Made by a program: the position numbers and the translations under genes. From the NCBI GenBank assembly GCA_050011895.1, contig JBEKIF010000024.1:16344-80343 (forward strand): a stretch of DNA of 64,000 nucleotides, given 5' to 3'. The stretch comes from DATBGO01 sp050011895. GTDB taxonomy: Bacteria; Actinomycetota; Actinomycetes; Streptosporangiales; Streptosporangiaceae. The notes beneath the pieces are model-generated. The model was not told the origin of the DNA. It saw nothing but the letters and a program-made list of their open reading frames with translations, and did no database searches. Shown piece by piece: positions 27,679-35,708 of the stretch (position 1 is its first letter; each line of letters begins with the position of its first letter).

Positions 27679-27742
27679 CGGCGCCGTCCAGTGACCCCCA
27701 GCCCTGCCCCCGGCGCCGTCCAGTGACCCTCAGCCTCGCCCC
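27679..27742 (+). repeat. 32-bp tandem repeat, two copies
   Basis: CGGCGCCGTCCAGTGACCC starts at 27679 and 27711, each followed by a CAGCC(C/T)YGCCCC stretch. It directly precedes the second copy of the palindromic element, as the 18-bp array does for copy 1. Confidence 0.8.
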
Positions 27743-27785
27743 ACCCGGTGCCCTCCATCCGCCCTCAACACCGTCCTGCCGAGCA

Positions 27786-27853
27786 CCTATACCGGATTAC
27801 GTGGCCACGGTAAACCTAAATATCCTATATGTCCCCACCAAATCCGGTATAAG
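27786..27853. repeat. Palindromic intergenic element, copy 2
   Basis: The left arm CCTATACCGGATTACGTGGC (27786 on) and the right arm ending CACCAAATCCGGTATAAG (27836-27853) are imperfectly complementary. The outer 14-20 nt of both arms match copy 1 (5768-5835) closely, while the interior (27807-27830) is unrelated and AT-rich. The total length, 68 nt, is identical in both copies. Confidence 0.8.
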
Positions 27854-28130
27854 CTGCCGGACGATCTTCGAGATGGGGTTTGAAACCCGGGTGGCGTGCT
27901 CGCCAGGGCGTTCAGCCATACTGAGGTCGGGTCACCGGACTCAGCTGGGATTCACTGCCTAAGGCGATGGACGTCGGCGGGTCCAGGCGGATTTTCCCGC
28001 TGCGGAGAACCATCGGCGACCGGCACTGTGAACAGCCGGCCTGACCTGCGTCCCGCACCTAGAGATTCGCCCTTCGGTACCTGCATGATTGGGCACGTTC
28101 CCTGGCAACTGCGCCGATCGGAGCGATCGC
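27854..28130 (+). other. Leader region of the ABC transporter operon
   Basis: 277 nt with no supported gene. It contains GGGTTTGAAACCC (a short dyad at ~27875) and several GC-rich dyads, and ends with GGAG nine bases before ATG 28131. The length leaves room for a structured leader, but I recognised no riboswitch class. Confidence 0.35.
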
Positions 28131-29873
28131 ATGGCGGTCACCCCAACCTTCCCCAGCCGGGAGTCGTTGCGGCGGCTGCGGTTCCGGCCGCTGGACATCT
28201 CGGTGGGCGCGGGCGTTTTCCTGCTGCTCTACGCCGTCGTCCGGGTGGGCGCTAGCGCGCGGGTCCCGCTTCACCCCAGCCATGCCGCCGCGTTCGACAC
28301 CTCGCCGTCGCGGCTGCCCTACTACGCCGCGCGCAGCTTGCTGCGCATGTTCATCGCGCTGTTCTTCGCCTATGCGTTCAGCTTCGGCTATGCCTATGCG
28401 GCCGCGCGGAGCAGGCGGGCCAGGCGGGTGCTCATCCCAGCTCTCGACATCCTGCAGTCGGTGCCGGTCCTTGGCTTCCTCGCGGTCACCGTGACGTTTT
28501 TCCTCGCCCTGTTCCCCGGCTCCCAGCTGGGCCTGGAGGCTGCCGCGATCTTCGCGGTGTTCACCTCCCAGGCCTGGAACATCACGTTCTCCTTCTACCA
28601 CTCGCTGGTCACCCAGTCCGCCGAGCTTGACGAGGCGAGCAGGCTCATGGGGCTGTCACGGTGGAAGCGGTTCTGGAGCGTCGACGTGCCAGGCGGGGCG
28701 ATCGGGCTGGTCTGGAACGGGATGATGAGCTTCGGCGGCAGCTGGTTCTTCCTCACCGCGTCCGAGCTGATCATCGTCGGCGGGCACCGGTACACCCTGC
28801 CCGGGGTGGGCTCCTACGTCGGCGTAGCCGTGGAGCAAGGCCGGCTCGGGCACGTCGTCTGGGGCATCGTCACCATGATCATTATGATCCTAGCGGTCAA
28901 CGTCGTGTTCTGGCGGCCCATGGTGGCCTACGTGGAGCGCTTCCGCCTCGAGCAGACGGAGGCCAGCCAGAAGCCCAGGTCCCTGGTCCTCAGTGCCTTG
29001 CTGAGATCCGGCTGGCCGGCCGTGACCGGCCGGGGCAGGCGGGCCATCGCCGGGCCGGTCAACCAGCTGATGGCAGCCGTGACCGGTGTCGACGACCGCA
29101 GCCTGGTCAGCCACGCCGCCCGGCGGCGTGCCGCCGACTTCGCGTTCGCGGCGGTGATCGCCGCCGTGCTCGGATACGGCATGTACGAGATGCTCGCCTA
29201 TATCGCCGCCGGGCAGCAGGGCCTGGGCATCCTCGGCAACGCCTTCGGCCTTGGCTTCCTCACCTTTCTACGGGTAGCCGTGGCGGTGGCGGCGGCGTCG
29301 GTGATCTGGGTGCCGGTCGGCGTCTGGATCGGCTTCAATCCCCGGGTCGCCCAGTACCTGCAGCCAGTCGTGCAGGTGTTCGCCAGTTTTCCGGCAAACT
29401 TCATCTTCCCGTTCGCGATCGTTATCTTCCTGGACATCGGGCTCAGCCTGAACTACGGCAGCATCCTGCTGATGGCCCTGGGCACCCAGTGGTACGTCCT
29501 GTTCAACGTGATCGCCGGCGCCAGCGCCGTCCCGTCGGACCTCAAGGACGCCATGGACAACCTCGACGTGCATGGCCGGGAGCGCTGGCGCCGGATGATC
29601 CTGCCGGCCGTGTTCCCCGCCTATGTCACCGGCGCGATCACCGCGGCAGGCGGCGCGTGGAACGCCTCCATAGTGGCCGAGATCGTCATCTACAACCGGC
29701 AGGTGCTCAAGGCCAGCGGCCTCGGCAGCTACATCGCCGAGGCGACCGCCCGCAACAACTTCCACGAGATCATCGCGGGCATCCTGGTCATGGCCGTCTA
29801 CGTCACCGGGCTGAACGCGCTGCTGTGGCGACGGCTATACAGCATCGCCGAGTCGAAATACACACTCGCATGA
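28131..29873 (+). CDS. ABC transporter permease, two fused NitT/TauT-type permease domains
   Basis: A 580-residue protein. Residues ~20-280 and ~320-580 are two BPD-type permease domains in tandem. Each has the cytoplasmic EAA-type loop that contacts the ATPase: 'AELDEASRLMGLSRWKRFWS' in the first and 'SDLKDAMDNLDVHGRERWRR' then MILPAVFPAYVTGAI in the second. Such twin permeases work as one chain in place of a homodimer and belong to the nitrate/sulfonate/bicarbonate uptake class, but often have no dedicated binding protein; none is encoded nearby. ATG 28131 has GGAG upstream. The stop overlaps the ATPase start (ATGA). The substrate is unknown. Confidence 0.88.
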   Translation: MAVTPTFPSRESLRRLRFRPLDISVGAGVFLLLYAVVRVGASARVPLHPSHAAAFDTSPSRLPYYAARSLLRMFIALFFAYAFSFGYAYAAARSRRARRVLIPALDILQSVPVLGFLAVTVTFFLALFPGSQLGLEAAAIFAVFTSQAWNITFSFYHSLVTQSAELDEASRLMGLSRWKRFWSVDVPGGAIGLVWNGMMSFGGSWFFLTASELIIVGGHRYTLPGVGSYVGVAVEQGRLGHVVWGIVTMIIMILAVNVVFWRPMVAYVERFRLEQTEASQKPRSLVLSALLRSGWPAVTGRGRRAIAGPVNQLMAAVTGVDDRSLVSHAARRRAADFAFAAVIAAVLGYGMYEMLAYIAAGQQGLGILGNAFGLGFLTFLRVAVAVAAASVIWVPVGVWIGFNPRVAQYLQPVVQVFASFPANFIFPFAIVIFLDIGLSLNYGSILLMALGTQWYVLFNVIAGASAVPSDLKDAMDNLDVHGRERWRRMILPAVFPAYVTGAITAAGGAWNASIVAEIVIYNRQVLKASGLGSYIAEATARNNFHEIIAGILVMAVYVTGLNALLWRRLYSIAESKYTLA

Positions 29874-32800
29874 CCAGTCCGCTGATCAGCGTCAAGGCCC
29901 TGAGCAAGTCGTTCTCCGGGCCGGACGGCCGCTGGGTGCCCGTGCTCGACGGGATCACCCTGGCCGTCGAGGAGGGCGAGTTCGTCGCGCTCCTCGGCCG
30001 CAGCGGCAGCGGCAAGTCGACCCTGCTGCGGTGCATCGCCGGCCTGATCGCGCCGACCGACGGCGAGGTGCTGTTCCGCGGGAAGCGCCTGACCGGCTGC
30101 AACCGGGACACCACCATGGTGTTCCAGACCTTCGCGCTGCTGCCGTGGCTAACCGTCCAGCAGAACGTCGAGATCGGCCTGGAGGCGCGCGGCGTCCCGC
30201 CGGCTGAGCGGTCCAGGCGGGCGCTGCATGTGATCGACATCGTGGGCCTGGACGGTTATGAGTCCGCCTATCCCAAGGAACTGTCGGGAGGCATGCGCCA
30301 ACGGGTCGGGTTCGCTCGCGCACTGGTCGTGGAGCCTGCGGCGCTGCTCATGGATGAGCCGTTCAGTGCGCTGGACGTGCTGACGGCCGAGAACCTGCGC
30401 GGCGAGCTGCTGGAACTCTGGGAGGGCCAAAGGTTCCCGACCAAAGCCATCGTCATGGTCACGCACAACATCGAGGAAGCGGTCCTGCTCGCCGACCGGA
30501 TTCTCGTCCTGGGCACCAACCCCGGCCGGATCAGGGCAGACATGCGTAACCCGCTCGCCAGGCCGCGTCGTAGGCGAACGCCGGACTACGAGGCGCTCGT
30601 CGACCAGATATACCGGATGATGACGCAGCGCGACAGCACGCCGGCCGCGCCCCCCGCCCAGCCGGCCGGCGGCGGCCCAGGCACGCTCGGCGATTCGCCG
30701 CTGCCGCAGGCCACCGTGGACGGGCTGTCCGGCCTCGCCGAGATCCTGCTCGGTCGGCATGACGGAGCGGCTGACCTCCCCGACCTGGCCGACAACCTGG
30801 GCCTTGAGGTCGACGACCTGCTGCCGCTCGTTGACGCACTGGTACTGCTCGGGTTCGCCGATCTCAGCGGTGAGCGGCTGGCGCTGTCGGGCGGCGGCAG
30901 GATCTTCGCCGGCGCGAGCATCCAGGACAGCAAAGAGATCTTCGCCACGGCGTCGCTGGACCGCGCGCCGCTGGTGCGCACCATCTACCGGGCGCTGCGC
31001 GGCAGCGTCGACGGCAACCTGCCTGCTGGCTTTTTCACCGACGTCCTGCGCACCAGTTACGGCGAGGACGAGTCAGCCAGGCAGCTTGACGTCGCGGTGA
31101 ACTGGGGCCGCTATGCCGAGCTCTACGCCTACGACGCGACCCGCGGGCAGATCATCCGCGAGGATCACGGCATCGGTGCCGCTCTGCCGGACCTGCCGGA
31201 ACCGGTCAGGCGGGGCACGCTGCACCTGTACCTGGGCGCCGCGCCTGGTTCCGGCAAGACCTTCACCATGCTGCGCGAGGGCCGGGCGCTGCGGGACAGG
31301 GGCGAGGACGTGGTGATCGGCTTCGTGCAAACCCGCGGGCGCCCCCGCACCGCCGAGGCCATCGGCGGGCTTGAGATCGTCCCGGCGCGCCAGGCTGACG
31401 GGGACGAGCGCGCGGACCAGAGCAGCCGCGCGGGCCAAGCCGTCGCGGGCCAAGGCGTCGCGGGCCAGGGTGTCGCGGGCCAGGGTGTCGCGGGCCAGGG
31501 TGTCGCGGGCCTAGGCGGCGACGAGGAGATGGACCTCGACGCCGTGCTCGCGCGCAAGCCGGCTGTCGTGCTCGTTGACGGGTTCGGCCAGCATGCGGCA
31601 GCCATCGCGGCGCTGCGGGACGCCGGGATCGACGTCATCAGCACCGTCGACGTGTGCGATACCGAGCGCGCCGCCGCGACCGTAGCTGAGCTTACGGGGC
31701 AACAGCCGGTGGCCAAGGTGTCTGACGCGGCCTTGCGCCAGGCCGATGAGATCAGGTTCGTCGACAGCTCGCCCGAGGCGCTGCGCAAGCGGCTGGGGCA
31801 CGGCAACATCTACCCGGCCGGCCAGGTGCGGGAGGCGCTTGACGGCTTGTTCCGGACGTCAAGCCTGGCCACGCTGCGTGAGATCGGGCTGCGGATCGTC
31901 GCGGAGACCCTTACCGCACCCAGCGTCACCCAGCGACGCGAGCCGCCGGACGTGCTGGTGGCCGTGGCCGACCCGGCCCAGGCCGATGCGCTGGTGCAAC
32001 GTGGTCTCCGGCTGGCCAGGCGCAGCGGCGCGAACTGCACGGTGCTCGCGCTGAGACAGCCCGCCGGGGCTCCCGGAGACGGCTCTGCCGATATCCGCTC
32101 CGCCGCACAGGCCGCAGGAGCCGCGGTCATCGTCCGCGAGGGCCCGGACGCCGCAGCGACGCTCGCCCAGGCCGTCCGGGAGACGGGTGCCGGCCACCTG
32201 GTCGTGGCGGCGCCGACGAGCCGTCAGCTGCCGCGCTGGCGCGCCAGCCTGGTCGAACGCCTGGCCGACCGGCTTCCCGACGTCCACCTGCACATCACTC
32301 CGGCACGGGCCCGGCGGGGAGCGGGGGGAGCCGGCGGCTTTGGCGGTGCTGGCGGTGCTGGCGGTGCTGGCGCCGGGGACCGGGTGCACGCCATGCCTCC
32401 CGCGGCCGCGCGGGAGCGCGGGGCCATCCGGCTCTATCTCGGTTACGCGGCAGGCTGCGGCATCACGACCGCAATGCTCGAAGAGGCGGGACGGCGGCGA
32501 TCCCGTGGCTCGGACGTGGTGGTCGCGGCGGTCGACTGCCGCGGCAGGGAGGGGGTCAACGCGGCACTCGACGGCCTGGAGCTGATCGGCGACGGGACAG
32601 CGCTCGACGCCGACGCGGTCCTGGCCCGGCAGCCCGAAGTGGTCTGTATCGACGATCTGTCCGTTACCGACCCGGGAGGGGAGAGCCGGTTCGCCGCCGC
32701 ACGGCGGCTGGCTCATGCGGGGATCACCGTTATCGCCACGGTGCACCTCACCAGCCTGCACGGCCGCGAGGGCGGGGCTGGTGCTGGCCGCGAGGGCGGG

Positions 32801-33607
32801 GCTGGTGCTGGCCGCGAGGGCGGGGCTGGTGCTGGCCGCGAGGGCGGGGCTGATGCTGGCCGCGAGGGCGCGGCTGACACCGGCCGCCCGCGCGACCGGG
32901 ATGGCCTAGCCGGGGGCCCCCGCCCCGGCCGCCCGCGCGGTGGCGATGGCGCGGCAGGAGGCGCCCTGGATCAGGCGGCGGTCGTCGCGCTGGCTGATGA
33001 AATCGAGCTGGTGGACGCTCCGCCCTCGGTGCTGGCCGACCGGGTACGGCGCGGTGAGATCGTCGCGGTCGCCGAGATCGAGCAGGCGCTGCGGGCGGAT
33101 TACGCGCCGGGGAAGCTCGGCATCCTGCGCGAGCAGGCCTTCACCGTGGTGGCCGAGCATGCCGACCACCGGCTGGCCGGCTACCGGCTTCCCGGCGTCC
33201 CCGCTGGCACCGCGCAGCTGCCCGCCATCCTGGCCTGCGCCGCGCCGCGGGTCGGCATGGAGTCGCTGATCAGGCGCTCGGCAGCGCTCGCAGCGCAGCT
33301 AGCAGGGGACTTCCGGGTGGCGGTCATCCTGCAACGGCCACCGTCGGCCGAGATGGAGCGGCTACTGGCCGGTTACGCGGCGCTGACGTCGCAGCTTGGC
33401 GGCGAGTTTGTCCGACTGAAGGGGACGCGCGTGGCCGCTGCCCTGGCCGAGCTCGCGGTCCGGCACCAGGTCACCGAGATAGTGCTGGCCCGCGACGCCG
33501 CGGCCAGGGCTGGCCGCCACCCGGTGCTGCGCGACCTGGCCCGCCGGGCCGGCGACGCTGAGGTACACGTCCTGCCCGCCGAGAGCCGCTCACACCCGGC
33601 TAGCTGA
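29870..33607 (+). CDS. ABC transporter ATPase fused to AAA-associated domain and two KdpD/USP sensor modules
   Basis: A 1245-residue fusion. Residues 1-245: NitT/TauT-type ABC ATPase with Walker A GRSGSGKST (43-51), Q86, LSGG (138-141), Walker B LLMDEP (159-164) and H199. Residues ~280-435: AAA-associated C-terminal domain known from this ATPase group (LPDLADNLGLEVDDLLPLVD, EIFATASLDRAPLVR). Residues ~448-690: KdpD N-terminal sensor domain with P-loop GAAPGSGKT (456-464), 'RTAEAIGGLEIVPAR', MDLDAVLARKPAVVLVD and LATLREIGLRIVAE, interrupted by a VAGQG repeat (~521-550). Residues ~693-812: USP-like domain. Residues ~850-1120: second KdpD domain with a degenerate P-loop (YAAGCGITTAM, Lys replaced by Ile865) and a REGGAGAG repeat (~966-1005). 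Residues ~1140-1240: second USP-like domain. There is no histidine-kinase core. Started at ATG 29870, coupled to the permease; the frame upstream is a shadow. I infer K+-, nucleotide- or turgor-linked gating of transport. Confidence 0.9.
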   Translation: MTSPLISVKALSKSFSGPDGRWVPVLDGITLAVEEGEFVALLGRSGSGKSTLLRCIAGLIAPTDGEVLFRGKRLTGCNRDTTMVFQTFALLPWLTVQQNVEIGLEARGVPPAERSRRALHVIDIVGLDGYESAYPKELSGGMRQRVGFARALVVEPAALLMDEPFSALDVLTAENLRGELLELWEGQRFPTKAIVMVTHNIEEAVLLADRILVLGTNPGRIRADMRNPLARPRRRRTPDYEALVDQIYRMMTQRDSTPAAPPAQPAGGGPGTLGDSPLPQATVDGLSGLAEILLGRHDGAADLPDLADNLGLEVDDLLPLVDALVLLGFADLSGERLALSGGGRIFAGASIQDSKEIFATASLDRAPLVRTIYRALRGSVDGNLPAGFFTDVLRTSYGEDESARQLDVAVNWGRYAELYAYDATRGQIIREDHGIGAALPDLPEPVRRGTLHLYLGAAPGSGKTFTMLREGRALRDRGEDVVIGFVQTRGRPRTAEAIGGLEIVPARQADGDERADQSSRAGQAVAGQGVAGQGVAGQGVAGQGVAGLGGDEEMDLDAVLARKPAVVLVDGFGQHAAAIAALRDAGIDVISTVDVCDTERAAATVAELTGQQPVAKVSDAALRQADEIRFVDSSPEALRKRLGHGNIYPAGQVREALDGLFRTSSLATLREIGLRIVAETLTAPSVTQRREPPDVLVAVADPAQADALVQRGLRLARRSGANCTVLALRQPAGAPGDGSADIRSAAQAAGAAVIVREGPDAAATLAQAVRETGAGHLVVAAPTSRQLPRWRASLVERLADRLPDVHLHITPARARRGAGGAGGFGGAGGAGGAGAGDRVHAMPPAAARERGAIRLYLGYAAGCGITTAMLEEAGRRRSRGSDVVVAAVDCRGREGVNAALDGLELIGDGTALDADAVLARQPEVVCIDDLSVTDPGGESRFAAARRLAHAGITVIATVHLTSLHGREGGAGAGREGGAGAGREGGAGAGREGGADAGREGAADTGRPRDRDGLAGGPRPGRPRGGDGAAGGALDQAAVVALADEIELVDAPPSVLADRVRRGEIVAVAEIEQALRADYAPGKLGILREQAFTVVAEHADHRLAGYRLPGVPAGTAQLPAILACAAPRVGMESLIRRSAALAAQLAGDFRVAVILQRPPSAEMERLLAGYAALTSQLGGEFVRLKGTRVAAALAELAVRHQVTEIVLARDAAARAGRHPVLRDLARRAGDAEVHVLPAESRSHPAS
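31429..31515 (+). repeat. 15-bp in-frame tandem repeat (VAGQG)
   Basis: GTCGCGGGCCAGGGT is repeated about five times inside the first KdpD domain, between the GLEIVPAR strand and MDLDAVLAR. In ordinary KdpD proteins only a short loop lies here. Confidence 0.9.
32342..32371 (+). repeat. 9-bp in-frame repeat (GGA)
   Basis: GGCGGTGCT repeats consecutively, encoding the Gly-Ala linker between the first USP-like domain and the second KdpD domain. Confidence 0.75.
32758..32885 (+). repeat. 24-bp in-frame tandem repeat (REGGAGAG)
   Basis: GGCCGCGAGGGCGGGGCTGG plus TGCT is repeated about five times, the last copies diverging. It interrupts the second KdpD domain after its VIATVHLTSLHG strand. Confidence 0.9.
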
Positions 33608-33626
33608 GCTAACTGAGCTAGCCGGG
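33595..33626 (+). terminator. 11-bp inverted repeat spanning the fusion-gene stop
   Basis: CCCGGCTAGCT (33595-33605) and AGCTAGCCGGG (33616-33626) are perfectly complementary around a 10-nt loop. The TGA stop 33605-33607 lies at the loop edge, so the hairpin forms at the very 3' end of the reading frame. Confidence 0.7.
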
Positions 33627-33640
33627 AGCCGCGGCCGATG

Positions 33641-33777
33641 CCGGGTTCACCCGGTTCCGGCGCGCCGCCGAGACCCCGATCAGCGTATGCAGGTAAGGCG
33701 CCCCGCCGCTGCGATGACCTCCACGCCGGGCTCGCCGCCTAGCGCACCGGCACCCTACGCGCAACGGGTGAACCCGG
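33641..33777. repeat. 13-bp inverted repeats bounding a 137-bp intergenic segment
   Basis: CCGGGTTCACCCG (33641-33653) and CGGGTGAACCCGG (33765-33777) are exact reverse complements 111 bp apart. The segment has no gene. No target duplication is visible. It might be a small non-autonomous element or a chance long-range stem. Confidence 0.55.
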
Positions 33778-33790
33778 ACGGCGCCCAGAC

Positions 33791-34099
33791 TCAGCGTTCC
33801 AGCATCCTGAAGGCCAGGTGGCGGCTGTGATGCTGCCCCATGACGAGCGCGAAATACAGCCGCAGCACTCCGTCGACCACTTCGTGCTGCCCGTCGCCGA
33901 GATAAACCGGCCGCAGCCCGACCGCGTCGATGAGCTGCTCGACCGTCGCCCGGTCGGCGGCAGGCGCGGAGAAGAACATGTCGGCCGGGCCGTCACCGTA
34001 CTGCGGGTCGGCGAGATTCTCGACGCCCAGGGAGTTGAACACCCGCGCATACCGGGCTCCGCTGACCTGCGAGGTGATCGCGTCGTGGCTGTTGGCCGG
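33791..34099 (-). pseudogene. C-terminal fragment of an F420-dependent NADP reductase-like gene
   Basis: The minus-strand frame reads DAITSQVSGARYARVFNSLG, then VENLADPQYGDGPADMFFSA, 'RATVEQLIDAVGLRPVYLGD', LRLYFALVMGQHHSRHLAFRM and stops at 33791. This is the second half of NADPH:F420 oxidoreductase-like proteins (substrate half, V-F-N-S-x-G). The N-terminal Rossmann part, with its nucleotide-binding GxGxxG, is missing: upstream, homology ends near 34095, where an unrelated transporter fragment on the opposite strand begins. The fragment cannot bind NADP as expected and has no proper start; a GTG at 34042 is the only nearby initiation codon. Confidence 0.65.
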
Positions 34100-34111
34100 G
34101 CCCGGGCCGGC

Positions 34112-34300
34112 GCCGCGGTCGGGTTCCTGTTGCTGGCCGGGAACCTGGGCGGGGTGATCCTCGTGCTGATCGTCCAGGGCCTGATCGGGAATCCGTACTA
34201 CTCGCTCGGTGCGCTTTCGGCGGCCGCGCTGGCCGGAGCCGCGCTGGCCACCAGGCTGCCCGCGCGAACCGCGGGCGCCACGGCGGAAAGGAGCCTATGA
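34112..34300 (+). pseudogene. C-terminal fragment of an MFS transporter
   Basis: The plus-strand frame reads 'GFLLLAGNLGGVILVLIVQG', then LIGNPYYSLGALSAAALAGA and ATRLP before TGA 34298-34300. This matches the last two helices of MFS permeases. Everything upstream of ~34112 is missing and replaced by the reductase fragment. The stop overlaps the next gene's ATG, indicating that the intact transporter was once the first gene of an operon with the PLP enzyme and kinase. Confidence 0.6.
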
Positions 34301-35706
34301 TGACCGACCCTGGCGAGTTCATGGCCAGCCTGGACGCCCAGCTCAAGCCCTACCGCGGCGAGTTTCCCTCGTTCCGCAGGCTGCCCGCGGACGGCCTGCC
34401 CCGGGATGAGGTCGCCGGGCTTGTCGAGCGGCTCGCCGGGCTGGAGGAACATCGCTGGCGCGACGGTTTCGCGTCCGGAGCGGTCTACCACGGTGATCCC
34501 GGGCATGTCGCGTTCCTGAACCGGGTGTACGCGGCGCAGTCGCAGAGCAACCCGCTGCACCCGGACCTGTGGCCGAGCGCCGCCAAGTTCGAGGCGGAGA
34601 TCGTCTCGATGACCGCGACCATGCTCGGCGCGGAGCACGTGACGCCCGAGGCCCCGGTGGTCGGCGCGGTGAGCTCGGGCGGGACCGAGAGCATCCTGCT
34701 GGCGATGAAGGCTTACCGGGACTTCGCCAGGGAGCGCCGCGGGATCGCCGAGCCGCAGATCGTCGCGCCGGTCACCGCGCACGCCGCGTTCGACAAGGCC
34801 GCCAGATTCTTCGACATGGAGCTGGTCAGGGTCGGCGTCGACGCTGACTTCAAGGCTGACCTGGCCGCGATGGCCGATGCCGTGACCGACCGGACGGCGG
34901 TGCTGGTCGAGTCGGCGCCGAGCTTCCCGCACGGCGTGATCGACCCGATCCCGCAGCTCGCCGCGCTGGCCGCCGGGCGCGGCGTCGGCTGTCACGTCGA
35001 CGCCTGCCTCGGCGGGTTCATCGTGCCGTGGGCGCAGCGGCTCGGCTACCCGGTGCCGCCGTTCGACTTCAGGGTGCCCGGTGTCACGTCGATGTCGGCC
35101 GACACGCACAAGTACGGTTACGCGGCGAAGGGCACGTCGGTCGTGCTGTATCGGGGCAGGGAGCTCAGGCAGTTCCAGTTCTACACGGTCACCGACTGGC
35201 CGGGCGGCCTGTACCTGTCGCCGACGTTCGCCGGCAGCCGGCCCGGCGCGCTGTCGGCCGAGTGCTGGGCGGCGCTGGTCTCGATCGGCGAGCGCGGCTA
35301 TCTCGACGCGGCCCGGCGGATCCTGGAGACCGGCGCGCGGGTACGTGACGGCATCGCGGCCATCCCGGGCCTGCGGGTGCTCGGCGACCCGCTATGGGTC
35401 ATCGCTTTCGCGGCCGCCGATGGCCTCGATGTGTTCCAGGTCATGGAGAACGTGGGGCGAAGAGGATGGAGTCTTAACGGGCTCCAGCGGCCAGCCGCCG
35501 TGCATATCGCGATCACGCTCCGGCACACCCGGCCGGGCGTGGCCGACCGGTTCCTTGCCGATCTCGGCTCCTCGCTGGCGGAGGTCCGGGCCAGCCCGGA
35601 CGTCCATACCGGGATGGCCCCGGTCTACGGGATGGCCGCCTCGCTGCCCGGCGAGCTCGTCCGCGGGATGCTCGGCGCCTACCTTGACCTGATGTTCGAG
35701 GTGTAG
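34297..35706 (+). CDS. PLP-dependent lyase/decarboxylase, sphingosine-1-phosphate-lyase-like
   Basis: A 469-residue fold-type I PLP enzyme. The cofactor contacts are 'VGAVSSGGTESILLAMKAYR' (S-x-G-G-T-E-S), HAAFDKAARFF (the His stacking on PLP) and CHVDACLGGFIVPWA (Asp). The Schiff-base lysine is in 'SMSADTHKYGYAAKGTSVVL'. The S-A-D-x-H-K-Y-G-x-x-x-K-G signature and the overall layout match S1P lyase/aspartate-decarboxylase-like proteins, which cleave phosphorylated amino alcohols or decarboxylate amino acids. The ribosome site AAGGAG is upstream; a second ATG (34300) is also possible. It sits 2 nt before the FGGY kinase, so a phosphorylation-then-cleavage pathway is plausible. Confidence 0.85.
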   Translation: MMTDPGEFMASLDAQLKPYRGEFPSFRRLPADGLPRDEVAGLVERLAGLEEHRWRDGFASGAVYHGDPGHVAFLNRVYAAQSQSNPLHPDLWPSAAKFEAEIVSMTATMLGAEHVTPEAPVVGAVSSGGTESILLAMKAYRDFARERRGIAEPQIVAPVTAHAAFDKAARFFDMELVRVGVDADFKADLAAMADAVTDRTAVLVESAPSFPHGVIDPIPQLAALAAGRGVGCHVDACLGGFIVPWAQRLGYPVPPFDFRVPGVTSMSADTHKYGYAAKGTSVVLYRGRELRQFQFYTVTDWPGGLYLSPTFAGSRPGALSAECWAALVSIGERGYLDAARRILETGARVRDGIAAIPGLRVLGDPLWVIAFAAADGLDVFQVMENVGRRGWSLNGLQRPAAVHIAITLRHTRPGVADRFLADLGSSLAEVRASPDVHTGMAPVYGMAASLPGELVRGMLGAYLDLMFEV

Positions 35707-35708
35707 GC

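Noticed and set aside
28661..29869. The open frame of the giant ATPase extends ~1.2 kb upstream
   Set aside because: The upstream part runs in a shadow frame of the twin-permease gene, is Arg/Gly/Ala-rich without motifs, and ATG 29870 starts a textbook ABC ATPase with ATGA coupling.
32342..32885. Gly/Ala-rich repeats in the fusion gene considered as evidence of two misjoined genes
   Set aside because: The repeats are in frame and lie inside a KdpD-like domain with matching sequence on both sides, so they read as expanded loops.
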